DNA of 12,497 nt, taken from NCBI GenBank assembly GCA_015490315.1, contig WFYB01000241.1, forward strand, positions 1 to 12,497. Direction: 5' to 3'. Position 1 is the stretch's first letter. Each line of letters opens with the position of its first letter. The position numbers and the translations under genes are program-made. The notes below the pieces were generated by a model that did not search any database, was not told the origin of the DNA, and worked only from the letters and a program-made list of their open reading frames with translations. Shown here piece after piece: positions 1 to 6,489 of this stretch. Source of the DNA: Sulfurovum sp. Lineage in GTDB: Bacteria > Campylobacterota > Campylobacteria > Campylobacterales > Sulfurovaceae.

Positions 1-548
1 GGAGAGTTGAAGTGTTCCTCTCCCTGATCATAGAAGATCTCCGAGCACGGTCCGCACGGTCCGGTGTCACCCATCTGCCAGAAGTTGTCCTTGTCCCCGA
101 AACGCATGATACGCTCAGGCGCGATATGCTTCTCCCATATCTTGGCAGCTTCATCATCGCTCTCATGTACAGTCACCCAAAGTTTCTCTACAGGCAGCCC
201 CAGATACTCCGGTGAGGTGATGAACTCCCAGGCGTAGGCGATCGCCTCCTCTTTGAAATAGTCGGCAAAAGAGAAGTTGCCCAGCATCTCAAAGAGCGTG
301 TGGTGACGCGCAGTATATCCGACATTGTCAAGGTCGTTGTGTTTTCCTCCGGCTCTCAGGCAGGTCTGCGAGCTTGTCGCTCTGGGAGGATTGGGGATAG
401 GCGCTTCACCGGTAAAGATGTTCTTGAACTGTACCATGCCCGCATTGGTAAACATCAGTGTCGGGTCATCGGGTACCAGAGGAGAGCTTGGCACCAGTTT
501 GTGCCCTTTGTTTTGAAAAAAGTCCAGAAATGATTTTCTAATATCCAT
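1..548 (-). CDS. alaS: Alanyl-tRNA synthetase, N-terminal part (runs off the left edge)
   Basis: Alanine-tRNA ligase charges tRNA-Ala with alanine using ATP in the cytoplasm. The leftward frame starting at ATG 548 opens MDIRKSFLDFFQNKGHKLVP and stays open for 182 codons to the window edge. It shows the class II aminoacyl-tRNA synthetase features of AlaRS: the SSPLVPDDPTLMFTNAGMVQ stretch near residues 21-40, then RATSSQTCLRAGGKHNDLDN, then GYTARHHTLFEMLGNFSFAD, and WQMGDTGPCGPCSEIFYD near the edge, which is the catalytic core. The start is supported by the family-typical N terminus and an AGGA ribosome site at 559-562, 10 nt upstream. No stop or frameshift is visible. The gene is last in the leftward group after ftsW, murG and a lipoprotein gene, but a terminator-like hairpin lies directly in front of it. 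The rest of the roughly 850-residue protein lies outside the window. Confidence 0.96.
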   Translation of the reverse strand, partial: MDIRKSFLDFFQNKGHKLVPSSPLVPDDPTLMFTNAGMVQFKNIFTGEAPIPNPPRATSSQTCLRAGGKHNDLDNVGYTARHHTLFEMLGNFSFADYFKEEAIAYAWEFITSPEYLGLPVEKLWVTVHESDDEAAKIWEKHIAPERIMRFGDKDNFWQMGDTGPCGPCSEIFYDQGEEHFNS

Positions 549-562
549 ACGTAAAATATCCT

Positions 563-582
563 AAAAAAGGAGCCGGGGCTCC
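563..582 (-). terminator. Terminator or attenuator hairpin in front of alaS
   Basis: Read on the minus strand, GGAGCC-CC-GGCTCC forms a 6-bp GC-rich stem (569-582) followed directly by six T (568-563). This is the form of an intrinsic terminator. The T run ends 14 nt before the alaS start codon, leaving no room for a promoter downstream, so alaS transcripts must pass through it. It could end the lipoprotein transcript while acting as a leaky attenuator for alaS. The structure is seen in the sequence; its function is inferred. Confidence 0.6.
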
Positions 583-600
583 GCTTAATAAATTGAAGAT

Positions 601-606
601 ATTTTA
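601..606 (-). promoter_or_regulatory. Candidate -10 box for alaS
   Basis: On the minus strand the sequence reads AGGGTAAAATATC, with TAAAAT at 606-601. The same GTAAAAT core lies upstream of ftsW and prfB, with a similar TTAAAAT before lolD. Transcription would begin near 594, giving a leader of about 46 nt that contains the terminator-like hairpin. No clear -35 box is seen, which is common in Campylobacterota. Confidence 0.4.
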
Positions 607-647
607 CCCTAGATGTGGTTAAAGCCGCATGTTGCCCTGCCTACAGA

Positions 648-1103
648 CTATAAACCAAACCTGCAGATGTCTCCATCACTCCTGCTGTCTTGATAGTCGG
701 GATCGAAGACGAACATCCCTTTGGTATCTGTCGTACCGCTCCATCCCGAAGCACAGTTATAGGGTACATCACCTACTGCATAGCTTCCATCTGACCTGCT
801 GCCAAGATAGAGTCTATCATACTCATATGAGCGTCTGTCATCCAGATCGTAGAAAGTACACTGATCGCCATCATCGAAACTAAATGCCCCAAGCGCATCC
901 GTATAGCCCACGATATCTCTACCACACTCATAATAGACACCCTCTACACCCTCATATCGACCCGTCACATCATCATAAGTCTGCAAAAAATAGACCCACC
1001 TTGCATCTGCCTGATGATCATACACATCACCTGTATCACTGCCGCATCCACTCAAACCGATCACTGCTGCAAGCATGACCATCCAAAGATATATGTTTTT
1101 CAT
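648..1103 (-). CDS. Small cysteine-containing lipoprotein with two repeated modules
   Basis: No named function is recognised. The 151-residue product has a lipoprotein signal: charged MKN, a hydrophobic stretch, and the lipobox LSGC with Cys20 as the predicted lipidation site. It is therefore expected to be anchored in the inner or outer membrane, facing the periplasm or surface. The mature part holds two copies of a module of the form G-V-x-Y-x-C, then G-x-T-D-x-x-G-x-F-x-F, then G-D-x-C-x-F, with cysteines at 60 and 82 in the first copy and 117 and 147 in the second. Each pair could form a disulfide. Similar modules recur in secreted proteins of marine Proteobacteria. The start is supported by AAAGGA, about 8 nt upstream. 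It lies between murG and alaS in the same direction, with its own 65-nt upstream gap and a candidate operator. Confidence 0.8.
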   Translation of the reverse strand: MKNIYLWMVMLAAVIGLSGCGSDTGDVYDHQADARWVYFLQTYDDVTGRYEGVEGVYYECGRDIVGYTDALGAFSFDDGDQCTFYDLDDRRSYEYDRLYLGSRSDGSYAVGDVPYNCASGWSGTTDTKGMFVFDPDYQDSRSDGDICRFGL

Positions 1104-1117
1104 GTCAAATCCTTTTG

Positions 1118-1137
1118 TTTGTCATATATTAGACAAA
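1118..1137. promoter_or_regulatory. Inverted repeat in the lipoprotein gene promoter region
   Basis: TTTGTC (1118-1123) and GACAAA (1132-1137) form a perfect 6-bp inverted repeat with an 8-bp AT-only spacer. It lies 15-34 nt upstream of the lipoprotein start. The spacer contains a possible -10 sequence (TAATAT, minus strand). It could be a regulator-binding site, but chance symmetry in AT-rich DNA is possible. Confidence 0.35.
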
Positions 1138-1168
1138 GAGTTTAACCTGAAATTGTGTGAAATTTGTG

Positions 1169-2227
1169 TCAGACCCTGCGCAACAGATCTGCGATCTGCC
1201 TGCTGCCGTCTCTTTCGATGAGCTGCATCAGCCCTTCGCTTTTGGGCTGCATATCCTCTTGCATCAACGCCAGTACCTTATCGCCTTCGAGATCCTCCTC
1301 GCGCATCAGCCATGCCAGCTCTTTCTCTACGAGGAATTTTGCATTGTAGTACTGATGATCCCCCGCCGCATAGGGATAGGGGACAAAGAGTGTGGGCAGT
1401 GCCGTGGCACTCAGCTCCCAGAGTGTCGAAGCCCCTGCTCTTGCGATCGCAAAATCTGCCTCTTTCATCAGTGCTGCGATCTGATCACTGAAGCCAAAGA
1501 CCTCCGCTTCGATCCCAAGTCGCTCATAGGCACGTCGCACCTCTTCGATATTACGCTCACCAGCCTGATGGATGATGCGTATGCCCCTATCGTGCAGCTG
1601 GGGAGCGATCTCAAGTGCCAGCTTGTTGATCGCCTGTGCCCCCTGCGAACCGCCAAGGAAGATAACGGTCTTGACCTCCTTGCGTATCCGTGCGTTTTCA
1701 AAAAAGATCTCTTTGACCGGATAGGCTTTGACCGGGCTGTCTGATTCATAGGAGGAGATGAAGTATTTCGCATAGGGTTTGAGCAGTTTATTGAGCGTAC
1801 CGATGGCAGCGTTTTGTTCATGGATCACCAGCGGTGTGCCCGTAAGCTTGGCTGCAAATGCCATCGGTGCAGCAGAAAACCCCCCTACAGAAAAGACCAC
1901 CTTCGCTTTGTGCGCACGCAATATCTTGATAGAACGCAGTGTGGCTTTTGCCATCATCAACAGGGACTTTACTTTGCCCAAAGCACCCTGATCGACCACC
2001 CCTCGCGTCTCAAAGAAGTACTTCTGTACAAAATCTTCATCTTCGCCAAACCATGCCCTATCTTGTCCTTTTGTGGAACCGACATAGATTAACTGCGAAC
2101 TCTCCTCTGCTCCCTGCTCCTTACTACCTACTACCTCTTCACTGCTCCCTGTAATCAATGCTTCCTTGACTGCACGTATGATCGCCAGATGTCCGCCGGT
2201 ACCGCCGCCTGTCATTATGATACTCAT
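1169..2227 (-). CDS. murG: MurG, lipid II synthase (GlcNAc transferase)
   Basis: MurG transfers GlcNAc from UDP-GlcNAc to lipid I, making lipid II at the cytoplasmic face of the inner membrane. The 352-residue product has the N-terminal glycine-rich loop TGGGTGGHLAI (residues 6-16), HEQNAAIG (136-143), GGSQGAQAIN (192-201) opening the C-terminal domain, and the donor-binding segment RAGASTLWE (263-271) with PYAAGDHQ (285-292). Its style (GSTKGQDRAWF, YFFETRGVV) is that of Helicobacter-type MurG. Between strand-helix one (ending near residue 26) and LIYVGS (46-51) there is an extra segment of about 15-19 residues encoded by a degenerate heptanucleotide repeat. The start overlaps the ftsW stop in ATGA and has a strong GGGAGGA ribosome site, so the two are translationally coupled. 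Confidence 0.96.
   Translation of the reverse strand: MSIIMTGGGTGGHLAIIRAVKEALITGSSEEVVGSKEQGAEESSQLIYVGSTKGQDRAWFGEDEDFVQKYFFETRGVVDQGALGKVKSLLMMAKATLRSIKILRAHKAKVVFSVGGFSAAPMAFAAKLTGTPLVIHEQNAAIGTLNKLLKPYAKYFISSYESDSPVKAYPVKEIFFENARIRKEVKTVIFLGGSQGAQAINKLALEIAPQLHDRGIRIIHQAGERNIEEVRRAYERLGIEAEVFGFSDQIAALMKEADFAIARAGASTLWELSATALPTLFVPYPYAAGDHQYYNAKFLVEKELAWLMREEDLEGDKVLALMQEDMQPKSEGLMQLIERDGSRQIADLLRRV
2094..2149 (-). repeat. Degenerate heptanucleotide repeat array inside murG
   Basis: Reading the minus strand from 2149 to 2094 gives eight consecutive 7-base units: GGGAGCA, GTGAAGA, GGTAGTA twice, AGGAGCA, GGGAGCA, GAGGAGA and a decayed GTTCGCA. All are purine-rich and end in A. They encode MurG residues 27-45, exactly where the protein has more residues than its relatives. 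The unit length matches the arrays at 12215-12284 and 12324-12351. Confidence 0.75.
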
Positions 2228-3408
2228 AGTATCCTCCCGTCTGCGCCTCTTGGCACTTTTTTTGAGATCATCAGCACCATCCCTATCGCAATAGAAAGTG
2301 CCAAAATGTGTGATCCTCCATAGCTTAGAAACGGTACCGCGATCCCTTTGATCGGTGTAATACCGGAGATCCCATAAGCGTTGAGGATAAGTGCAAAGGC
2401 GATCAGCAGTCCGACACCGATGGAAAAGAGATAGTACATCGGATTTTCTACCTTGGAAGCGATCTTGAATATCCGAAAGATGATAAAAAGTATCGTCATG
2501 ACCACAAGTGAAAGCCCCAAAAACCCGAACTCCTCCGTGATTCCGGCAAGGATAAAGTCTGTATGCACCTCCGAGAGGTACCCCAGTTTGAACTGTCCGT
2601 TGCCCAGTCCCTGGCCGAAAAAGCCGCCGTTATGGATCGCATTGAGCGAGTTGGAGATCTGCCACGGCTCTTTGACACTCGATTCGACACGCAGACGCTG
2701 AAGCGATTCGAACGGAAAGAGCGAGAGGATGCTGTCCTGTACCGTCACCCACCAGCTCTTGATACGTGCCATCCGGTGCGGTGCGAGAAGGATCAATGTG
2801 ACAAATGCTACAAAAACACCCGACATCATCGTAAAAAAGAATTTCAGCGAACTACCCACAAAGAGGAAAAGCACCATGAGCGTTGCCCCCAGTACCACCA
2901 CCTGACCCAAATCTTTTTGAAAAATAGCGATCAACATCACAGCTATCAAAAAGAGACCGAGATAGGGAGCAAAGGCTTTCAGCTCTTCCCAAAACCTCAT
3001 ATTTCTTCTCTCAAGTAGCTTGCGTGAAAAACTCCAGGCAAGAAAGAAGACAAAACCTACCTTGAAGAACTCAACAGGTGCGATAGACATCGGGCCGAGC
3101 TTAATCCAGCGCTTCGCACCGCCGACCTCATTGACCAGTGAGGAGGGCAAAAACTGCATCGCTATCATCGCAAGGAACGACAAAACAAAGATGGTCAGAC
3201 CCAAAGGGACGAACCAGCGGTCAGGATCAAGCTTGCTGAGTATCACCATCGCCGTAAAGCCGATCGCAATTGAGATCGCCTGTCTGATAAAAAAGTGAAA
3301 ATCATCATAGCCAAAATAGAGTACCGTGTAGGCAGAGAGCGAATAGCTCATCACCATCGAGAGTATCAACAATGCGATCACAGCACCCAAAAGCGGTTTA
3401 TCTATCAT
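2224..3408 (-). CDS. ftsW: FtsW, septal peptidoglycan glycosyltransferase (SEDS family)
   Basis: FtsW polymerises lipid II into septal glycan strands in the inner membrane together with a class B penicillin-binding protein. The 394-residue product is strongly hydrophobic, with about ten membrane segments. It has the SEDS landmarks: GGAKRWIKLGPMSIAPVEFF (96-115), FQKDLGQ (163-169), the large extracytoplasmic loop with GGFFGQGLGNG (261-271) and the HTDFI segment (282-286) whose Asp284 matches the catalytic aspartate, and the C-terminal IKGIAVPFLSYGGS (353-366). RodA is the paralogue to exclude; the pairing with murG and the divergent ftsI favours FtsW. The ATG has AGGGAA at 3416-3421 as a ribosome site. 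Its stop overlaps the murG start. Confidence 0.93.
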   Translation of the reverse strand: MIDKPLLGAVIALLILSMVMSYSLSAYTVLYFGYDDFHFFIRQAISIAIGFTAMVILSKLDPDRWFVPLGLTIFVLSFLAMIAMQFLPSSLVNEVGGAKRWIKLGPMSIAPVEFFKVGFVFFLAWSFSRKLLERRNMRFWEELKAFAPYLGLFLIAVMLIAIFQKDLGQVVVLGATLMVLFLFVGSSLKFFFTMMSGVFVAFVTLILLAPHRMARIKSWWVTVQDSILSLFPFESLQRLRVESSVKEPWQISNSLNAIHNGGFFGQGLGNGQFKLGYLSEVHTDFILAGITEEFGFLGLSLVVMTILFIIFRIFKIASKVENPMYYLFSIGVGLLIAFALILNAYGISGITPIKGIAVPFLSYGGSHILALSIAIGMVLMISKKVPRGADGRIL

Positions 3409-3437
3409 TCTTCAGTTCCCTAATTATATTAAATAGT

Positions 3438-3443
3438 ATTTTA
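3438..3443 (-). promoter_or_regulatory. Candidate -10 box for the ftsW-murG operon
   Basis: The minus strand reads CTGGGTAAAATACT, with TAAAAT at 3443-3438, predicting a start near 3431 and a leader of about 23 nt. A better-looking TATAAT at 3428-3423 would place the start inside the ribosome site, so it is less likely. The 88-bp divergent gap also serves ftsI. Confidence 0.4.
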
Positions 3444-3464
3444 CCCAGTTTATAGCTAAACTTG

Positions 3465-3470
3465 TATAAA
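3465..3470 (+). promoter_or_regulatory. Candidate -10 box for ftsI
   Basis: TATAAA in the context CTTGTATAAAATTAG lies 26 bp before the ftsI start, predicting a start near 3477. An imperfect palindrome, AGTTTA-TAGC-TAAACT (3447-3462), abuts it on the upstream side and could bind a regulator. Confidence 0.4.
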
Positions 3471-3496
3471 ATTAGGGACTTTTTATTGGGGAAAAG

Positions 3497-5575
3497 ATGA
3501 ACAGAAAGAGACCAAACAGCGCCATCCATCAACGTACATCCAAAATCAGTGTACTCTTTTTGCTCATTATCGTCGGTATGCTTATTTTTCTCTTTTCTGT
3601 ACTTAAGACCATTACGACAGAGCGCCGCATCCCCTCACACAACACCACGATCTATGACCGCTCTTTCCGCGGCAGTATCATCTCTGCAGATAACTACACA
3701 CTCAGCGCCTCACAGAAGAGCTACAAAGCTGTCATCCGGGGTGCGAGTATCGTACCCCAAAAGAGAGAGGTATTCATCAAACTCTTCAGTATCTACAGCG
3801 GTATCCCCGAAAAGGAGATACGTAAGCAGTTCAAAGACAAAAAAGGGCACCTGAAACAAGGTAACATCATCCTCTCCAAGCATCTCGATTTTCAGGCGGC
3901 ATCCCAGCTCAAATCCCTCGCCTACAAACTGCGCAAGCTCGGTGTCTTCCGATCGATCAAAACACGCTCTGGTATCGAAGTGCTCTACGGTCTGGATATC
4001 ATAGAGATCGGTGAGAGCAGACGCTTCCCCAAGCATGACATCATGAGCCCGATACTCGGCTATGTCAGCAAAAAAGAGGAGAAGAACTATGTGCGCCCCA
4101 AAGGGCAAAAGGGGCTTGAGAAGCGCTACGAATCGCACATCACCTCCAAAAAGGACGGTTACTTTAGGGGCAAACGCGATGTTATCGGTGCAGTGATCCA
4201 TGACAAAAACTCGATCAATATCAAACGTGTCGACGGTCTTGATCTGCATCTCAATATCCCGCTCTCACTCCAGCGTCGTATCGAACTGATGATCGACAGT
4301 ATGAAGCAAAAGATCGATGCGGATGAGATCCTCATCGGTATTATGGAGAGTCATACTGGCAAAGTCCTGGCTCTCGCATCGACCGAACGCTACGATCCGG
4401 CTCATATCAGACAGAGAGATATTCCTGCACTCAACCCGAAATTTTCCGAGTACCCCTATGAGCCTGGATCGGTTATGAAGCCTATTACCCTGGCAGTTGC
4501 CCTTGATCATAAGGTTGTTACGCCTAACACCTGGTTTAACACCGGATATAAAAAATTTCAGATTGGTAAAAAACGTTTCATTACCGATGATGACTTTTTC
4601 GAGTCACAGACTGCAACCGATATCATCGTGCACTCCTCCAACATTGGTATCTCCCAGATAGCATGGAGACTCACCGGCAAGGAGTATCGCGAAGGGCTCT
4701 TGAAATTCGGCTTTGCCAAGCCTACGGGGATCGATCTCTCCCGTGATCTCCCCGGACAGCTCAAACCGCTCCATCTGCTCAACAACCAGATGCACCGTGC
4801 CAACAGCTCTTACGGTTATGGGATGATGGCGACTTTCGCCCAGCTTTTCAAAGCCTACTCTGCTTTCAACAACGACGGTATCGCGGTCACACCCCGTATC
4901 GTAGACTACCTGCAGGATGCCAAAGGCAACCGCTACACACTCGATCCAAAGATCGGTGATATGCGAGCTGTCGGCAAAAAAGCAGCGAGGGATATACACA
5001 AGATCCTGCTCGAAGTGGTCAAACGGGGTACCGGTGTCAAAGCACAGTATCCCGGTCTTGAGGTAGGCGGCAAAACAGGCACAGCCCACATCGCCAAACA
5101 CGGGCACTATGTACGGGAGTACCACAGCAGCTTTTATGGCTTTGCCAATGATAAAAAGGGGCACAAATATACCATCGGTGTACTGGTCATCCGTGCCAAG
5201 AAGTATCACAAATATTTTGCTTCCCAGTCAGCTGTGCCTACTTTCAAAAATGCAGTACGTATCTTGGTCGATCAGGGCTATCTTATCCCTGATCCCGCAG
5301 AAGTTGCCAAAGCCGAAGCCCAAAAAGAGGAGCCGCTCTATGGACAGAAAGCCCCTCAAAAAAGCACAGCCTCCAAACCAAACCCTGTCAAAACTCTCTT
5401 CCGGTTTGACAAAGAGCCCAAAAAAAGACAGCGTAAAAACAAACAGCCTAAACCCAAGCCGCAAAAAACCAAAAAGATACACAAAAAACAACCGGAGAAA
5501 ACCATTCCCCACCGTAAAAAACCCAAACCTGCCTCAAAACAGTCTGCCCATGAGCTCTTTGAGGATCTCTTTTAG
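3497..5575 (+). CDS. ftsI: FtsI/PBP3-type class B penicillin-binding protein (septal transpeptidase)
   Basis: This enzyme cross-links septal peptidoglycan in the periplasm, the partner of FtsW encoded divergently. The 692-residue product has a short basic cytoplasmic N terminus, one membrane helix (about 18-36), a dimerisation domain beginning at YDRSFRGSIISADN (53-66) and including KGLEKRYE (205-212), and a transpeptidase domain with all three active-site motifs: S325-V-M-K328, S380-S-N382 and K526-T-G-T529. GGGGA before the ATG supports the start. After about residue 600 the family domain ends and a Lys/Pro-rich tail follows: 20 of the 43 residues at 639-681 are Lys or Arg, and the protein ends HELFEDLF. 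The tail adds roughly 80-90 residues to the usual length. The stop overlaps the convergent panC stop by 4 bp. Confidence 0.93.
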   Translation: MNRKRPNSAIHQRTSKISVLFLLIIVGMLIFLFSVLKTITTERRIPSHNTTIYDRSFRGSIISADNYTLSASQKSYKAVIRGASIVPQKREVFIKLFSIYSGIPEKEIRKQFKDKKGHLKQGNIILSKHLDFQAASQLKSLAYKLRKLGVFRSIKTRSGIEVLYGLDIIEIGESRRFPKHDIMSPILGYVSKKEEKNYVRPKGQKGLEKRYESHITSKKDGYFRGKRDVIGAVIHDKNSINIKRVDGLDLHLNIPLSLQRRIELMIDSMKQKIDADEILIGIMESHTGKVLALASTERYDPAHIRQRDIPALNPKFSEYPYEPGSVMKPITLAVALDHKVVTPNTWFNTGYKKFQIGKKRFITDDDFFESQTATDIIVHSSNIGISQIAWRLTGKEYREGLLKFGFAKPTGIDLSRDLPGQLKPLHLLNNQMHRANSSYGYGMMATFAQLFKAYSAFNNDGIAVTPRIVDYLQDAKGNRYTLDPKIGDMRAVGKKAARDIHKILLEVVKRGTGVKAQYPGLEVGGKTGTAHIAKHGHYVREYHSSFYGFANDKKGHKYTIGVLVIRAKKYHKYFASQSAVPTFKNAVRILVDQGYLIPDPAEVAKAEAQKEEPLYGQKAPQKSTASKPNPVKTLFRFDKEPKKRQRKNKQPKPKPQKTKKIHKKQPEKTIPHRKKPKPASKQSAHELFEDLF

Positions 5576-6396
5576 ATCCAAACATTATCAATCAGGCGCG
5601 TCTTGCCTACCCATGCGGCGACAAGGATGATCGTATTGCCTATTTCTACCTCTTCTATCGCAATGAAATCGCGATCGACAATCGCCGCATAGTCGATACG
5701 GTCGGCCTCTTTGAGGATATCCAACATCTCTTTTTTAATCGTTTCAGTGTTATGTTCACCTGCCATGACCAGCTTGGTCGCACGTTTGAGAGCGCGTGAG
5801 AGTGCAAGGGCGCGCTCTTTCTCTTCACTGCTTAGGTAGGCATTGCGTGAGCTGAGTGCCAGCCCCTTCTCATCACGTATGATCTCGCAAGGAACGATCT
5901 CAACGTTCATAAAGTAGTTGCGCACCATTTGGGTGATGAGGGCAAGCTGCTGGGCATCCTTTTTACCGAAGTAGGCTCTGTCGGCACCGCTTAGATTGAG
6001 CAGCTTCATCACCACTTGCAGCATCCCGTCAAAGTGTCCTGGACGCTTCTGCCCCTCGAGGGTGTAGCCGCGAATTGCCGGTGCACCAATACAAAGCTCA
6101 TCGGGTTCATACATCTGATCAATGGTGGGCATAAACAAAATATCCACCCCCGCACGCTCACAAATCTGAGTATCTGCCGCTTCACGTCTGGGGTAGGCAT
6201 CGAGATCCTCGCCTTCAAGAAACTGTGTCGGGTTGACAAAGACCGAGACAATCACATGATCATTCTCCTCCACTGCCCTCTGGATCAAGGAGAGATGCCC
6301 CTGATGCAGCGCCCCCATCGTCGGCACAAATCCGATACTGCCCTGTAATCCCTCTTTTGCTTTTTGTAGTTCCTCTATCGTACGTGCAATCACCAT
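5572..6396 (-). CDS. panC: Pantothenate synthetase
   Basis: PanC condenses pantoate with beta-alanine using ATP, the last step of pantothenate (vitamin B5) synthesis, in the cytoplasm. The 274-residue product is of normal length. It has PTMGALHQGHLSLI (25-38) with the nucleotide-binding H31-Q-G-H34, VNPTQF (54-59), the RPGHFDG segment (118-124), YFGKKDAQQL (142-151) and GLALSSRNAYLS (178-189), the KMSKS-like loop. AGAGGG before the ATG supports the start. It is convergent with ftsI (stops overlap by 4 bp, with no room for a separate terminator) and divergent from prfB. No panB or panD is visible in the window. Confidence 0.96.
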   Translation of the reverse strand: MVIARTIEELQKAKEGLQGSIGFVPTMGALHQGHLSLIQRAVEENDHVIVSVFVNPTQFLEGEDLDAYPRREAADTQICERAGVDILFMPTIDQMYEPDELCIGAPAIRGYTLEGQKRPGHFDGMLQVVMKLLNLSGADRAYFGKKDAQQLALITQMVRNYFMNVEIVPCEIIRDEKGLALSSRNAYLSSEEKERALALSRALKRATKLVMAGEHNTETIKKEMLDILKEADRIDYAAIVDRDFIAIEEVEIGNTIILVAAWVGKTRLIDNVWI

Positions 6397-6419
6397 TGCT
6401 AACCCTCTGCTTTGCTACT

Positions 6420-6441
6420 TTTTGGTAAAATCATACCAAAA
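6420..6441. promoter_or_regulatory. Divergent panC/prfB promoter region with a dyad
   Basis: TTTTGGT (6420-6426) and ACCAAAA (6435-6441) form a perfect 7-bp inverted repeat around an 8-bp spacer. A rightward -10 candidate, TAAAAT (6426-6431), and a leftward one, TATGAT (6435-6430), overlap inside it, each preceded by GG. The symmetry may reflect two back-to-back extended -10 elements or an operator controlling both genes. Confidence 0.45.
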
Positions 6442-6489
6442 TTACATGAGGAATTAGAGACTCCTCTCTTGAAAAAGGAACTTTTTCAC

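Noticed and set aside
3710..4249. A 179-codon leftward open frame opposite ftsI, and others opposite murG, prfB and the transposase
   Set aside because: They are antisense shadows of well-identified genes, without ribosome sites or recognisable domains.
4441..4610. A patch in ftsI with different codon choice (more ATT, GTT, CCT) than its surroundings, a possible recombination tract
   Set aside because: It is short, spans the conserved active-site region and could be normal variation; without an alignment there is no support for transfer.
6412..6489. An N-terminal extension of RF2 from ATG 6412
   Set aside because: The ATG lies upstream of the predicted transcription start and inside the divergent promoter region, the added residues are unlike RF2, and GTG 6490 has a good ribosome site and gives the usual 364-residue length.
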